Shown: positions 35,803 through 45,403 of the stretch, piece after piece | Position numbering within the stretch: the first letter of the stretch is position 1 | Layout: the number at the start of each line of letters is the position of its first letter | Assembly (NCBI GenBank): GCA_963838495.1 | Contig: CAWIRC010000001.1 | Coordinates: forward strand, 1,116,001-1,180,000 | DNA length: 64,000 nucleotides | Direction of reading: 5' to 3' | Source: JBEKIK01 sp963838495 | Lineage (GTDB): Bacteria; Planctomycetota; Planctomycetia; Pirellulales; Thermoguttaceae | The notes under the pieces: model-generated | Databases searched by the model: none | Seen by the model: the letters and a program-made list of their open reading frames with translations, nothing else | Told to the model about the DNA's origin: nothing | Made by a program: the position numbers and the translations under genes

Positions 35803-36432
35803 TTACCTACGCATTAAATTTTCCGAATTTTCCGATTCTTTCGCTTGCAAGCTTTCTTTTTCTGCTCGGCGACGAATCTCTTCCCTTGCCCATTGTTGCT
35901 TCTTTAACACCTCGTCTGGATTTTCGAAGTTTAATAACAGAGGAGGCTCGCCCGGGAAAATAGTCGCCGCCAGACCGGCTATCCGCCAACCGTGACTTTC
36001 TCGCCGCAGGACCCAAATTAAATTATCCGAATGTTCCTGGTTGTCATTATCGACGTCGGTCCAGATCGATTCCACCTGCGCCCCATCTTCTGCAACGTAT
36101 TTAACTCTTGCAATAGTAAATTTGGCGGTATCGCTGGCCGACGGCGTTACGCTGCACCCCAAAGCGGCGGCTTTTTCCCGGGCTACTTCGCTTAGCATAT
36201 TTGCGGCCTTTTCATCGTTGCCCGTACGCACGGCCTCGAGGAACTCCCGGCAGGCAGCCTCCGGCGTATCTGTCGCCCGCATGTCCGGCATATTACCGGA
36301 CGAGGTTAATTGAACGTTGCGGTCTGCGGAAGCGGCGGTTTGTTGTGCCGGTCCTTCCGACTTGCCGCACCCTATAATGCCCATTAACGCCAATGTTACC
36401 AGGGTTAGCCATCCTTGGTTCTTTAACATCAT
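35803..36432 (-). CDS. lipoprotein of unknown function (209 aa)
   Basis: Begins MMLKNQGWLTLVTLALMGII then GCGKS, an SPII lipobox. The mature part has an alpha-beta core, PEAACREFLEAVRTGNDEKA, KFTIARVKYVAEDGAQVESI, WTDVDNDNQEHSDNLIWVL, RRESHGWRIAGLAATIFPGE, of a type seen as SnoaL/NTF2-like scaffolds in planctomycete lipoproteins. The C-terminal helix is highly charged (QQWAREEIRRRAEKESLQ). TAGGAG lies 5 bp upstream of the ATG at 36432. Function unknown. Confidence 0.8.
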   Translation of the reverse strand: MMLKNQGWLTLVTLALMGIIGCGKSEGPAQQTAASADRNVQLTSSGNMPDMRATDTPEAACREFLEAVRTGNDEKAANMLSEVAREKAAALGCSVTPSASDTAKFTIARVKYVAEDGAQVESIWTDVDNDNQEHSDNLIWVLRRESHGWRIAGLAATIFPGEPPLLLNFENPDEVLKKQQWAREEIRRRAEKESLQAKESENSENLMRR

Positions 36433-36659
36433 TTAGTCTCCTATTGATTTAATTTTTATTGGATGGAGTGGGGCTAAAATCATTCAAATGATTAGAGCGC
36501 CCATTTACAAACCTTGCCGAGTGGCGGAGTCTTGCCAGAAAGACCCCTTGAGTCAAGATTGACGGGGGGGATCGGATAAAATAAAGAAAATAGAAAGCAG
36601 ATATTTGAAAAAAATGGGGGTAAAAACGTATAAAGGTGTGCTTTTGCACTTTTTTGTTC

Positions 36660-38150
36660 TTACCCCGCGCCCAGGCCACGATCAAAGGCGTCCTGATCGC
36701 GTTGGTACAGTGCGAGCACCGATTCGAAGGTCCCGCTGGATATCTGCCACACCGGGTTTTCATCGGAATGCGAATTGCAATGTGCGGTAAATAAGCGATA
36801 CATGAACTTGAATAAATGCCGCGGGACGCGCAGGCCGGCAAAGGCCTCGATGAGTCGGCGTCCGTCCACGCTTTGGTCGAAGAGTCCGGCCAGGCTGGGC
36901 GTGCTGCCGTCGATGGCGCAGGCCTTGATCCGCGCGATGGCCATGTCATAAAGCGATTGGCCGGTCCATGCCAGCGAACGGATCATGTTTTGTTTGTCCA
37001 GCCTTGCCCGCTGATGGAAATCCCGGTCCTCGCGATCGACCAGGCGCTCCAATTCGATTGGCAGGAGGAGTTTGATCCCCAGCCCGGGGTGTTTTAAAAA
37101 TTTATTGTCCAACATGGGCCAGATCAAGGCCCGCATCAGTTCCGTGGATCCGTTGATCAGATAGGGCTCGTCCACGCGATCGACCAGCACAATTATGCCC
37201 TCGATGTGCATCGATCGCAAAATGCCCTGTAGTTTTGCCAGAAATTCATAGCGGTCATCGGTGCGTTGATACGCGGGCACGGGCTGGCTGATGATCTTCC
37301 CGGCAGGGAATTGGCGGAGGATTTTCCTTAGCAGTTTGGTGCTGTGATTAAGCACGCGGGTATTGCGGACAATCCGCCAGGCCTTGTAGTGGCATTTCAG
37401 CCAGCGCCAAATCCAGGGGGCCCAACCGGCGGCAATTATCAGATAGGGCCAGATTTTAGCAAACAAATTCCAATCCCGTAACCAAGCGAAAAAAGCTATG
37501 GTCGCCACGGTAACAAGAATGCCCAAAACCCTGTCCCATTTCGAGCGCCAGACGGGGAACCGCAGTTTTGCCCGCAGCCGGCGCCAGCGTTGCCAGGTGT
37601 TTTCGGCCGTCGATTGGTCGTAGCAGGCCGCCAGGAGCATCACGTCGCGGACTTGCGCCGGATCGAGCATGCCGGTGGGCAAGGCGTCGTCGCGTGCGCC
37701 CGGATGCCGGGCCTGTTTTACCTCCAAAATCCGATCGGCCAATTGCGTGACCGCCTGGGCGAGAATGGCGTCCATGTGATCCCACAGGCGCCACTGTTCC
37801 AATACACGATCCATCCGCCGGCGCCTTCGTGAAAACCGATCGCGGAAACGGTCCAGGTAGGCGTTGAAATCATCGTATTGGACCACAAAAACCTGTCCCT
37901 GGGGGTGATCCGCGTTGAAATCGGCCAGGTGGCGGACGATTTGCAGCCTGATCGCCGTTTTACCCGATCCTTTTTCACCAAACACCACGGAGGTGGCCGA
38001 CTCTTTTGGGTCTCCGTAAATCTTGTCCCAGGAAGGATGATAGGTGGTGCGGATGCACGCCCCTTTGAAGACCAGGTCGGTTTGGGCGTCTTCGTCGGCA
38101 AAGGGATTGGATGCAATCCCGTAATGTTCGAGGAACTGCTGGATTTTCAT
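36660..38150 (-). CDS. P-loop NTPase with two embedded transmembrane helices (KAP-like)
   Basis: 496 aa. It begins with a NPFADEDA-type motif, then Walker A GEKGSGKTAIRLQ (residues 58-70). Two membrane segments follow, ILVTVATIAFFAWLRDW (~211-227) and IWPYLIIAAGWAPWIWRW (~233-250), and Walker B IIVLVDRVDEPY (~319-330) lies after them. The C-terminal part is helical (VPRHLFKFMYRLFTAHCNS). Membrane helices inserted between Walker A and B are the organisation of KAP NTPases, which are membrane-associated STAND-like ATPases. Substrate unknown. It is followed upstream by a GYF_2 membrane protein gene on the same strand. Confidence 0.75.
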   Translation of the reverse strand: MKIQQFLEHYGIASNPFADEDAQTDLVFKGACIRTTYHPSWDKIYGDPKESATSVVFGEKGSGKTAIRLQIVRHLADFNADHPQGQVFVVQYDDFNAYLDRFRDRFSRRRRRMDRVLEQWRLWDHMDAILAQAVTQLADRILEVKQARHPGARDDALPTGMLDPAQVRDVMLLAACYDQSTAENTWQRWRRLRAKLRFPVWRSKWDRVLGILVTVATIAFFAWLRDWNLFAKIWPYLIIAAGWAPWIWRWLKCHYKAWRIVRNTRVLNHSTKLLRKILRQFPAGKIISQPVPAYQRTDDRYEFLAKLQGILRSMHIEGIIVLVDRVDEPYLINGSTELMRALIWPMLDNKFLKHPGLGIKLLLPIELERLVDREDRDFHQRARLDKQNMIRSLAWTGQSLYDMAIARIKACAIDGSTPSLAGLFDQSVDGRRLIEAFAGLRVPRHLFKFMYRLFTAHCNSHSDENPVWQISSGTFESVLALYQRDQDAFDRGLGAG

Positions 38151-38221
38151 TGGCCGGCCTTAAAATATTCGTTTTGAGATTTGGACATGGATTCCTTTTA
38201 ACATTATATAGTCAATTATAT

Positions 38222-38283
38222 TTGGGCAGTAGTTGAACTGTTGAACCAACATAGAGGCCCCGGTCAACGCACAGGGGGTTAGG
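38222..38283. repeat. palindromic repeat, copy 2 (decayed)
   Basis: TTGGGCAGTAGTT...AACTGTTGAACCAA keeps the outline of the family but with several mismatches, followed by GGCCCCGGTCAACGC and CAGGGGGTTAGGTGG, the second-hairpin module of copies 1 and 4. It lies in the spacer between the NTPase and GYF_2 genes. Confidence 0.7.
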
Positions 38284-38310
38284 TGGCGGTTTTATGCCGT
38301 GCGGGCGATA

Positions 38311-39224
38311 TTATGCAAGGCGATGCGGATTGAGTGTATCGCGAAGTTCCAGGCGAGTCGAGGGGGATCGCGAATTAGCCGGCGCAGGCGCCGATCCCCG
38401 AAAAAAAGCCCAGTAAATCAAGTAGATAATAAGTATCGCAGCCAATATGAGCAGGGCTATAACCAGGCGAGTAAAGTATTTGGGGTGCTGAGATTCGTTT
38501 GTTTGATCGGACGGCGAGGAAACAGCCTGCCGCAGTGGAACGTCAGCCTTAACGACGCTGTCTAAGAGATTGTTTGTTCGCAATTGGGGGAAAATGGCAT
38601 CCGCTCGCTGCCAGTCGCGCCATCCTTCGTGCCAAACCAGCGTATCAGGACTGATGCGCCCTTCGGCCAGCCATTGATGCATTAATTTGCCCATGGCCGG
38701 TCCGTATTGGCCGCCGGATGGAGACGCGCATACCAGACCACGTCGCCCGCTTCGGTCAGCGGATCGGCCGGGCGTTCGGGCTTCAAGGCGAGTGTAGGAT
38801 CGTCCGCCGAGAAGGTTGTAAGAACATTTGTCGAGGGAATTACAGGAGACGATAAAACAGGCAAGGCAAGTCCGGTTCCTTCGCCGTCATGTTGAGAAGA
38901 AAAACCGGCCGATTGGGCCAATATATCGGCATTGGCATTTATAGGCGTCGCCGGGAACGCACTGGGTAAAGTCGGCTGGGCCGATCTTTCCGCCGTTTTA
39001 CCCGAAACATCGGGTGCAACATCCTGTGGGGCGGGATTTACGCCCGGAAATGCCGAGGCTGCAATGGCCCTGCGGGCCGCGCGATCCTCTTTCGAGCTTT
39101 TACGAGTGCTTTGCGAGGGAATAAGGAATTTGGTCCCGCAGTATGGGCAAATACCCCGTCTGCCGGCCTGAAATGCCTTCACGTTTAATTTATGCCCGTT
39201 TGGACAATAAAAACGGATTCCCAT
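38311..39224 (-). CDS. zinc-ribbon / GYF_2 domain membrane protein, one frameshift
   Basis: About 303 aa after correction. The N-terminus MGIRFYCPNGHKLNVKAFQA, then GRRGICPYCGTKFLIPSQ, is a CPNG...CPYC zinc ribbon. A long Ser/Ala/Pro linker follows, then VVWYAR in one frame and PSGGQYGPAMGKLMHQWL, ISPDTLVWHEGWRDWQRADA in another: a GYF_2 (DUF4339) domain, joined by an indel near 38727. A membrane helix (LVIALLILAAILIIYLIYWA) and a short polar tail end it. This zinc-ribbon/GYF_2/TM layout is common in planctomycetes. Role unknown. Confidence 0.8.
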
Positions 39225-39597
39225 ATGGCCTCTATAAGCCTCTGGATAAGATTCTTATTTCCACAATTTCTCATTATACTACGGTTAAACTCCAGGTGAA
39301 GTGATCAAACCACCCAAATAGAGGGAAAAAAATATCATTAGAAAACTAAAAAAGCCTTTTCTATTGGGGCGGGGGCGAAAAAACACATCCGCACAATTAT
39401 CTGGACTAAAAATAAAAACGAAAAATCATTATGCTACTGCGATAAATCCTGGTCGTAGGGTGCGTGCAACACGCCGATGACACCGGAAGATATGTGCCTG
39501 CACTCTCGCGAGTCCCAGCTAGTTTTTATCACGGAAAGATGGAAAATCGGGTTCTAGCACTCGATTTCCAGTGCGTTTCAACAAACGGAGGGATCCT
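39225..39597. other. divergent spacer before the DUF900-like gene
   Basis: No supported gene in about 370 bp. It is A/T-rich in the middle (AAAAATAAAAACG) and has an unremarkable start region for both flanking genes. Nothing else seen. Confidence 0.5.
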
Positions 39598-41479
39598 ATG
39601 CGGTTGAATCGCTCAAGGACAGCGGCGGTTCTGGCATTGGCGGGCATTTGTTTTTGTTTTCTTGGGGGCTGCGGATCGCAGCAAAAGGCGAGTCAGCCGC
39701 CGGCGATGCCCGCCCCCAATACCGAGAAAACCGCGGCCGAGCCCGATGTCGCTTCCCCCGGCACAAAAACGCTAGATGCAACCGGGCCTGAATCGCCCGT
39801 TTTAAAAACACCAAAACCTGAGAAAGATCTCGGTTTGAAACAGGTAAAAAAAGCCACTCCGCCAAAGGCCATGGCCAGGCCGACGCAAGCGCCAAAAATC
39901 ACCTCCTCTTTGCCCGGCAAAGAGCAACAAAAAATCAACCCCATGCGACACGCGGAGCAGCCGCCGCCGGAAACCAATCCAGCGTGGTCGGAGGAATCTA
40001 TTGCAGAAGAACGTGCCGCATTTGAGGCCGCGCATTCGGCCAGAAACACGGAAATGCTCAAGAGCAGGCAAAAGGATTTAGAAGAATCCGAAGGCGAGGC
40101 TGATGTTGAGCCCGACATGGTGGAATCCGCTCCCGCCATGGCGGCCGCGCCCGGAGCGGCCGAAACTTCACCGCCTGCTCCTCCTCCCGGGCCCGGTTCA
40201 GGGGAACCTCAAACCACGGAAGCAAAGTCGGCGCCTGAGGATATAAATGAGTTCATAAAAATGGCGCAAGACCAAAAGGACTACACCGTGGTGAAAGTAT
40301 ATTATGGAACGGATCGGGCGGCATTAACCGACGTGCCGCCGAAGCAGCCGGTTTATCTGTCGTGGTTGACAAGGACGGTTATCGCCGGGGCAAGCGCATT
40401 ATTTTTGTGGATTATGGGATCTCGATTTTACCCATCCCGGCTGCTGCGAGTTCTGGCGTATTGCGGCATGTTTGTGGCCGGATTGTTGGCCGGGCTGACG
40501 ATCTACGCGCAGTTTCAAGCGCCATTGCCCGAGGACATGGCGAAATCATTGCCCGCCGCCTCCGTTTCCTACGGTCCCGATCGCGGCAAGTTGGAGTTTG
40601 GCGCCTGCGAGGTTTCGATCCCTAAGTCGCACGAGGTGGGCGAGTTGGAGAGCCCATCCGTGCTCCGCCTGGAATTTCGCGAAGACCCGAGCCGGCACGT
40701 GGTGTTGCTGGGGATCCAGCCGGAGCCGGCGACGGTTTTTCGCGGACCTAAGCGAGTGCGTGGGGCGCTCGAAGCAGAAATCGGCCTTTGTTTTCGTGCA
40801 CGGTTATAATGTGAGTTTTGAAGACGCGGCCCGGCGCACGGCCCAAATCGCCTACGACTTGAAATTCGAAGGCGCGCCGATCTTTTTCAGTTGGCCTTCG
40901 CAGGCGGAGATTCTGGGATACACGGTGGACGAAAACAACGTGTCCTGGGCTGCCCCCCACCTGCTTAAATTTCTTAGCGAAGTCGCCCAGCAATCCGGGG
41001 CCGAGAGGATTCACTTGATCGCCCACAGCATGGGGAACCGGGCATTGACCTCGGCGCTTCGGGACCTTTCCCTCATGCAAAAGTCGGACGCGCCGATGTT
41101 CAACGAAGTCGTGCTCACCGCTCCGGACATCGACGCGGATACGTTCATAAACGACATCGCACCGGCGATCGTAAAAACCGCCCGGCGCGTAACCCTATAC
41201 GCCTCGTCCAACGACGAAGCCTTGATGATTTCGAAAAAAGTGCACGGCTATCCCCGCGCCGGCGACAGCGGCAGCGAATTGATCGTGATGCGAGGCCTCG
41301 ATACCGTGGACGTATCGGCCGTGGATACCAGCCTGTTGGGGCACACTTATTACGGCGACAACAGCTCCGTATTGGCCGATATTTTCGAGTTGCTTAATTC
41401 CTCCAAACCCGCCGATCAGCGGCATTGGCTGCGGCCCGAACACTTGGGGCTGTTGAAATATTGGGTCTTTCACCAGTGA
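39598..41479 (+). CDS. lipoprotein with C-terminal DUF900 α/β-hydrolase domain, one frameshift
   Basis: The ATG at 39598 (GGAGGG upstream) starts MRLNRSRTAAVLALAGICFC then FLGGCGSQQ, an SPII lipobox. A long Pro/Lys/Glu-rich region follows, then two membrane segments (TVIAGASALFLWIMGSRFY; LLRVLAYCGMFVAGLLAGLT) and the DUF900 entry FHVPPKQP-like DVPPKQPVYLSW. The first frame ends after GPKRVRGALE; the hydrolase continues in another frame: AFVFVHGYNVSFEDAARRTA, IFFSWPSQAEILGYTVDENN, then HLIAHSMGNRALTSALRDLS (nucleophile in HSMGN) and the TAPDIDAD acid. Indel near 40772. DUF900 hydrolases act on unknown esters. Confidence 0.82.
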
Positions 41480-41700
41480 TCGCTTAATGGGGGCGCAGCC
41501 TCCATTTTGGCTATTCTCGCCCCATCCCATACAATCTTCATAATCCTCACCTCTGTAGGTACTTTTGCCCGTATACCAATGCCTTTTCGCATCCTGTCAG
41601 CCGATTGTCCGGCAACGGGCATTTATCCCAAAGTATGTTTATGCAGGTTTAATTAATTGCCAAGGAACCTGCATTATAAAAGGGTCGCGAGGAAAATCGC

Positions 41701-43851
41701 ATGTCGGAAAAAACACCAATCGACGTCCAGCAATCCCAAAAAAGTTTTATAAGATTTGCCCAGCATCTGGCGGGCATGACCGATCGCGAAGACATATGGT
41801 GCCAGATCGGCCAGGCGATCTTTAATTTTTTTGACGCGGATCTGGTAGGATTCCTGGAACTAAGCCCAAACGGCCAGTGGAAAGCCCATTATTGGATTCT
41901 TCCACCCGGTTGCACCGAAGAGACGGTTTTCACGCCTGCTCTTCGGCAAACCGCCGCCGGAGTTTTAGAAAGCAGTTTTATTGCACACCAATCCCTGGAT
42001 TTCAACGGCGTTTACCAGGTGGCATTGTTTCCGGTAGCCATCGATAACCGAAGGACGGCAATAATGCTGATCGGACACGCCGCCGACGAACCCATTGGCA
42101 AGGAATTATTGAACATATACCTGGGAATGGCCGGATTGGCGGGCGAAACCATCACCAGGGCCGGCATTTTGGCGCAGTTATGTCAAGACAATAAAAATAT
42201 GCGGCAAGCGTTTGCCAGCATTTCGGGCGAAGCCAGGCTGCGGAACATAGTGGAAAACGCCCTGGAGATTATTTACACGCTTACGCCCGAGGGAATGATC
42301 TCCTATGCCTCCCCGCGATGGAGCCAATTGATCGGGCATCAAAATCCCGATCTTTTGGGACGGAGTTTCGTGTCGTTTTTACATCCTTCCGATAGGGCGG
42401 CGTTCCAGTCGTATTTTGCCGCGGTAACTGCGGGAAAGAAGCAAAATCGGCGCGTCGAATTCCGCATTGAAAATTGCAAGGGCTTATGGCGCTGGTACAG
42501 CACCACACTTTCCACGATCACGGATTCGCAAGGTGCGCCCATGGAATTCGTGGGAATCGCGGAAGACATAACAGACCGCAAACTGTTTGAGAAGGAATTG
42601 CGCGAGGCCAAGGAGACGGCCGAAGCCGCCACCATGGCAAAAACCGAGTTTCTCACCAATATAAGCCATGAAATCCGCACGCCCATGACCGCCATTTTAG
42701 GCTTCGCGGAAATGCTGCTGGAAAGCATCGAACGGCCCGAGGACGTCGTCGCCGCCAACACCATCAAGCGCAACGGCGAATATCTGCTCCGCATCATCAA
42801 CGACATCCTGGATTTGTCCAAAATCGAAACCGGGCATCTGACCACGGAACAGGCCAAGTGTTCACCGCGCGAACTGATTGAAGAAGTAGTATCGATGATG
42901 AAACTCCGCGCCGACGCCAAGGGATTGCCCTTGCTCGTGGAATTCGCAGGTCCAATTCCCCAAACCATTCACACCGATCCGGTCCGAATAAGGCAGATCC
43001 TCATCAACCTCATCGGCAACGCGGTCAAATTCACCGAGGAAGGCCATATTTGCATTCAAGTCCGGCTTGCGGAGAACGACGAGAAAAAATCCGTCCTGGA
43101 ATGCAAAATCATCGACACCGGCGTCGGCATGTCCGAAGACCAAATCAAGCGACTCTTCGAACCTTTCACTCAAGGCGACACCACTGCAAGCCGCAAATAC
43201 ATGGGTATGGGACTCGGCCTGGCCCTGAGCAAACGCCTGGCCGGCATGCTGGGCGGCGACATCACCTTCAGCAGCGTGAAAGACAAGGGAAGCACCTTTG
43301 TTCTCACCGTGGGCACAGGATCGCTTGATGGCGTGCAAATGCTGCAAACCTCCGACACCCACGAAACAGAGCCGTCATTGATTAACGCCCTTGTTCATCC
43401 TGCTTCGCAACATATCTCCGGCCGCATCCTTCTGGTGGAGGACGGCCCGGACAACCAGCGCTTATTGGCCTTGATTTTGCGCAAGGCCGGCGCCAAGGTG
43501 ACCGTGGTCAATAACGGCAAAGAAGCCCTGGAAAAGGTGGCGGCCGAGCAGAAAAAATATCTGGCCGACGGCATTCAAACCCCGCCCTTCGACGTCATCC
43601 TCATGGACATGCAGATGCCGGAGATGGACGGATACGAAGCCACCTGGCGACTCAGGGAAATGGGTTATACCGCACCTATTATCGCGCTGACGGCCCATGC
43701 CATGAATCACGATCGAGAAAAGTGCCTGGGCGCCGGTTGCGATGAGTATCTAACCAAGCCGATTGACCGGGACGTGCTGTTCTCGACAATCACCCATTAC
43801 ATGTCCGTCGTGCATCAACCGCAGCAAGAGGTTCAAGCCTGGGTCATTTGA
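41701..43851 (+). CDS. hybrid sensor histidine kinase (PAS-HisKA-HATPase-REC)
   Basis: 716 aa, intact, cytosolic (no membrane helix). N-terminal ~165 residues look GAF-like. A PAS domain (~180-290; ALEIIYTLTPEGMISYASPR, then the PAC FVGIAEDITDRK) leads into HisKA with the H box FLTNISHEIRTPMTAILGFA (His323). The ATPase part has N box LINLIGNAVKFTEEGH, G1 CKIIDTGVGMSEDQI and G2 MGLGLALSKRL. The C-terminal receiver has ILLVEDGPDNQRLL, phospho-acceptor Asp636 in VILMDMQMPEMDGYE and the Lys of LTKPID. GAGGA precedes the ATG. No separate output regulator is beside it, so it may feed a phosphorelay or the FixJ-like regulator elsewhere. Confidence 0.93.
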   Translation: MSEKTPIDVQQSQKSFIRFAQHLAGMTDREDIWCQIGQAIFNFFDADLVGFLELSPNGQWKAHYWILPPGCTEETVFTPALRQTAAGVLESSFIAHQSLDFNGVYQVALFPVAIDNRRTAIMLIGHAADEPIGKELLNIYLGMAGLAGETITRAGILAQLCQDNKNMRQAFASISGEARLRNIVENALEIIYTLTPEGMISYASPRWSQLIGHQNPDLLGRSFVSFLHPSDRAAFQSYFAAVTAGKKQNRRVEFRIENCKGLWRWYSTTLSTITDSQGAPMEFVGIAEDITDRKLFEKELREAKETAEAATMAKTEFLTNISHEIRTPMTAILGFAEMLLESIERPEDVVAANTIKRNGEYLLRIINDILDLSKIETGHLTTEQAKCSPRELIEEVVSMMKLRADAKGLPLLVEFAGPIPQTIHTDPVRIRQILINLIGNAVKFTEEGHICIQVRLAENDEKKSVLECKIIDTGVGMSEDQIKRLFEPFTQGDTTASRKYMGMGLGLALSKRLAGMLGGDITFSSVKDKGSTFVLTVGTGSLDGVQMLQTSDTHETEPSLINALVHPASQHISGRILLVEDGPDNQRLLALILRKAGAKVTVVNNGKEALEKVAAEQKKYLADGIQTPPFDVILMDMQMPEMDGYEATWRLREMGYTAPIIALTAHAMNHDREKCLGAGCDEYLTKPIDRDVLFSTITHYMSVVHQPQQEVQAWVI

Positions 43852-43872
43852 CACCGACACCCCCCGCTCTCC

Positions 43873-43939
43873 CTAACCCGGGTTAGAAAAAGCGGACTTT
43901 TTTTTACAGGCTCTTTTTGCGCTCCCTAAATCGGGTTAG
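43873..43939. promoter_or_regulatory. two CTAAC/CTAAA...GGGTTAG palindromes, 53 bp apart
   Basis: CTAACCCGGGTTAG (43873-43886) is a perfect 14-bp palindrome. CTAAATCGGGTTAG (43926-43939) is a near copy. Both are preceded by the word CTCC and followed by AGAA. They lie just after the hybrid kinase stop. The paired, spaced arrangement suggests operator sites or a degenerate repeat; no target gene is adjacent on that side except the PEP-CTERM gene 680 bp away. Confidence 0.45.
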
Positions 43940-44614
43940 AATTTCAATTCACTTTTTTATTTTTTCCATTTTCACGCTTGACATTACTAATAAAACTGTT
44001 ATTTTAAAAATCGCTTCTCGATTATGCACTTGATGATTAATTTATATCTATTGAACGTAAATGACCTTTAAACTGGGTCGTTGTTATATTACCGAGTCGT
44101 AAAACCATATCGTCCATCCGGATTTATAAGCGGAGGCAGCGTTAAGTCCTGTCGGCTTCCAGGTCAGCAGGCTCTTTATTTGATTGGATGTAGCCCGCGC
44201 TGCTTATTTCAAGCCCGGGAACGTAGATTCGACGATGTTGCTAATTTGAATCGTCGTCGCGTATCCCGGCTCAGGTGGTCCGCTCATTCCGATTTCTTCC
44301 GTGCCGTTTGTGAAATTGGCGGCGCTTGTCGGCTACAGCAAATATCCCCGTTTACAAAAACTTGTAACCTTTTTCGAATGTTTGTCCCGGAGAAACGGGC
44401 AGATAGAAAGGAGGTAGCGGTCAGAAAAAATGCATTTATCGTCGGTTCGTTTGTTTCGATATCATCGCACGATAGATCATGGCGCTAAGGCTAGTCATTT
44501 TGCGATTGTCGTATCGAGTCAAGTGATGAATTTCAAGTTACAGTAACAAAACGGGTATATCCATGCGGCGGGTTTCTCAATGTCGGCCCGTTGTAGGATA
44601 TGATAAGGAGCAAA
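43940..44614. other. ~680-bp spacer upstream of the PEP-CTERM gene
   Basis: A 135-residue frame at 44081-44488 has no family resemblance, no Shine-Dalgarno and unusual composition (many Cys, Arg, Phe); I do not support it as a gene. The rest is A/T-rich. This could be a long 5' leader of the PEP-CTERM gene, but nothing in the sequence proves it. Confidence 0.45.
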
Positions 44615-44617
44615 ATG

Positions 44618-45280
44618 ATGAAATACTTTGTATGTTTTGCGAGTATGTTTCTAGTGTTGGCATGCACCTCGGTTGTAATGGCGGTGGATGCGGGTGTAAG
44701 CGGTGACTTTACAAAACCAAGTCCGTCATTGCCGGATTGGTTCAGTGCGACTCAAGGCTCTGTGACTATCACCACCGGTTCGGGTGGGGGCGGGATTTAC
44801 CTCGATCCGAACGCAGGTCCATGGCAAAAGCAAATCGTAGGCATTATGGTTTCGCCTTTGCCCGTCACTGAGGGGCCTATTCTCATAGCGGGCGATCCGA
44901 CTTATAATCCGCCACCAGGCCCGCCCTGGACCGATTGGGACGAGCAGGTTTTGACCCCAAATTGGAAATGGGGCAATGGCTCACAGATTGTGATAACGGA
45001 ATCGGATGGGATCACTCAGCATACTTACAATGGAATTCTTAAGACAATGCAATGGGCAAACGATTTCGTTGAGTTTGACTTCCCCGCCGAGTTCCCCGGT
45101 GCTTCGATTACCGTTACCAAGACCCTTGTGTACACTGGTCCGAATCCGCAACCAGGTCCAGGTAATGCGATGAATGTTTGGATCGCCGAATTTCCGACTC
45201 CCGAGCCTGGAACAATCGCCCTGTTGACCACCGGTCTGCTCGCATTGGGACTGGGCTGCATTTGGCGGCGCCGCAATTAA
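44618..45280 (+). CDS. PEP-CTERM sorting domain protein
   Basis: Exported surface protein of ~220 aa. The signal peptide is KYFVCFASMFLVLACTSVVM, cleaved near AVDAG. A Gly/Pro-rich mature part (PPPGPPWTDWDE, NPQPGPGNAMNVWIAEFPT) leads to the exosortase signal PEPGTIALLTTGLLALGLGC, IWRRRN: the PEP motif, a hydrophobic helix and basic end. ATGs at 44615 and 44618 are both in frame; 44618 leaves 7 bp to the AAGGAG Shine-Dalgarno and is preferred. Exosortase-processed and probably polysaccharide-matrix associated. No exosortase is in the window. Confidence 0.88.
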   Translation: MKYFVCFASMFLVLACTSVVMAVDAGVSGDFTKPSPSLPDWFSATQGSVTITTGSGGGGIYLDPNAGPWQKQIVGIMVSPLPVTEGPILIAGDPTYNPPPGPPWTDWDEQVLTPNWKWGNGSQIVITESDGITQHTYNGILKTMQWANDFVEFDFPAEFPGASITVTKTLVYTGPNPQPGPGNAMNVWIAEFPTPEPGTIALLTTGLLALGLGCIWRRRN

Positions 45281-45403
45281 ACGGCTCCCACTTGAATAAG
45301 GACATTTAGGGGCTTTGACATAATCTCCCCTCTCCGGACAACAACGGGGCACCATGCGTAGCATGGTAGCGTTGGTCGGGAGAGGGGTTAGGGGTGGGGA
45401 AAT

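Noticed and set aside
44081..44488. 135-residue frame between the hybrid kinase and the PEP-CTERM gene
   Set aside because: No family resemblance, no ribosome-binding site, unusual composition; likely chance frame in a long spacer.
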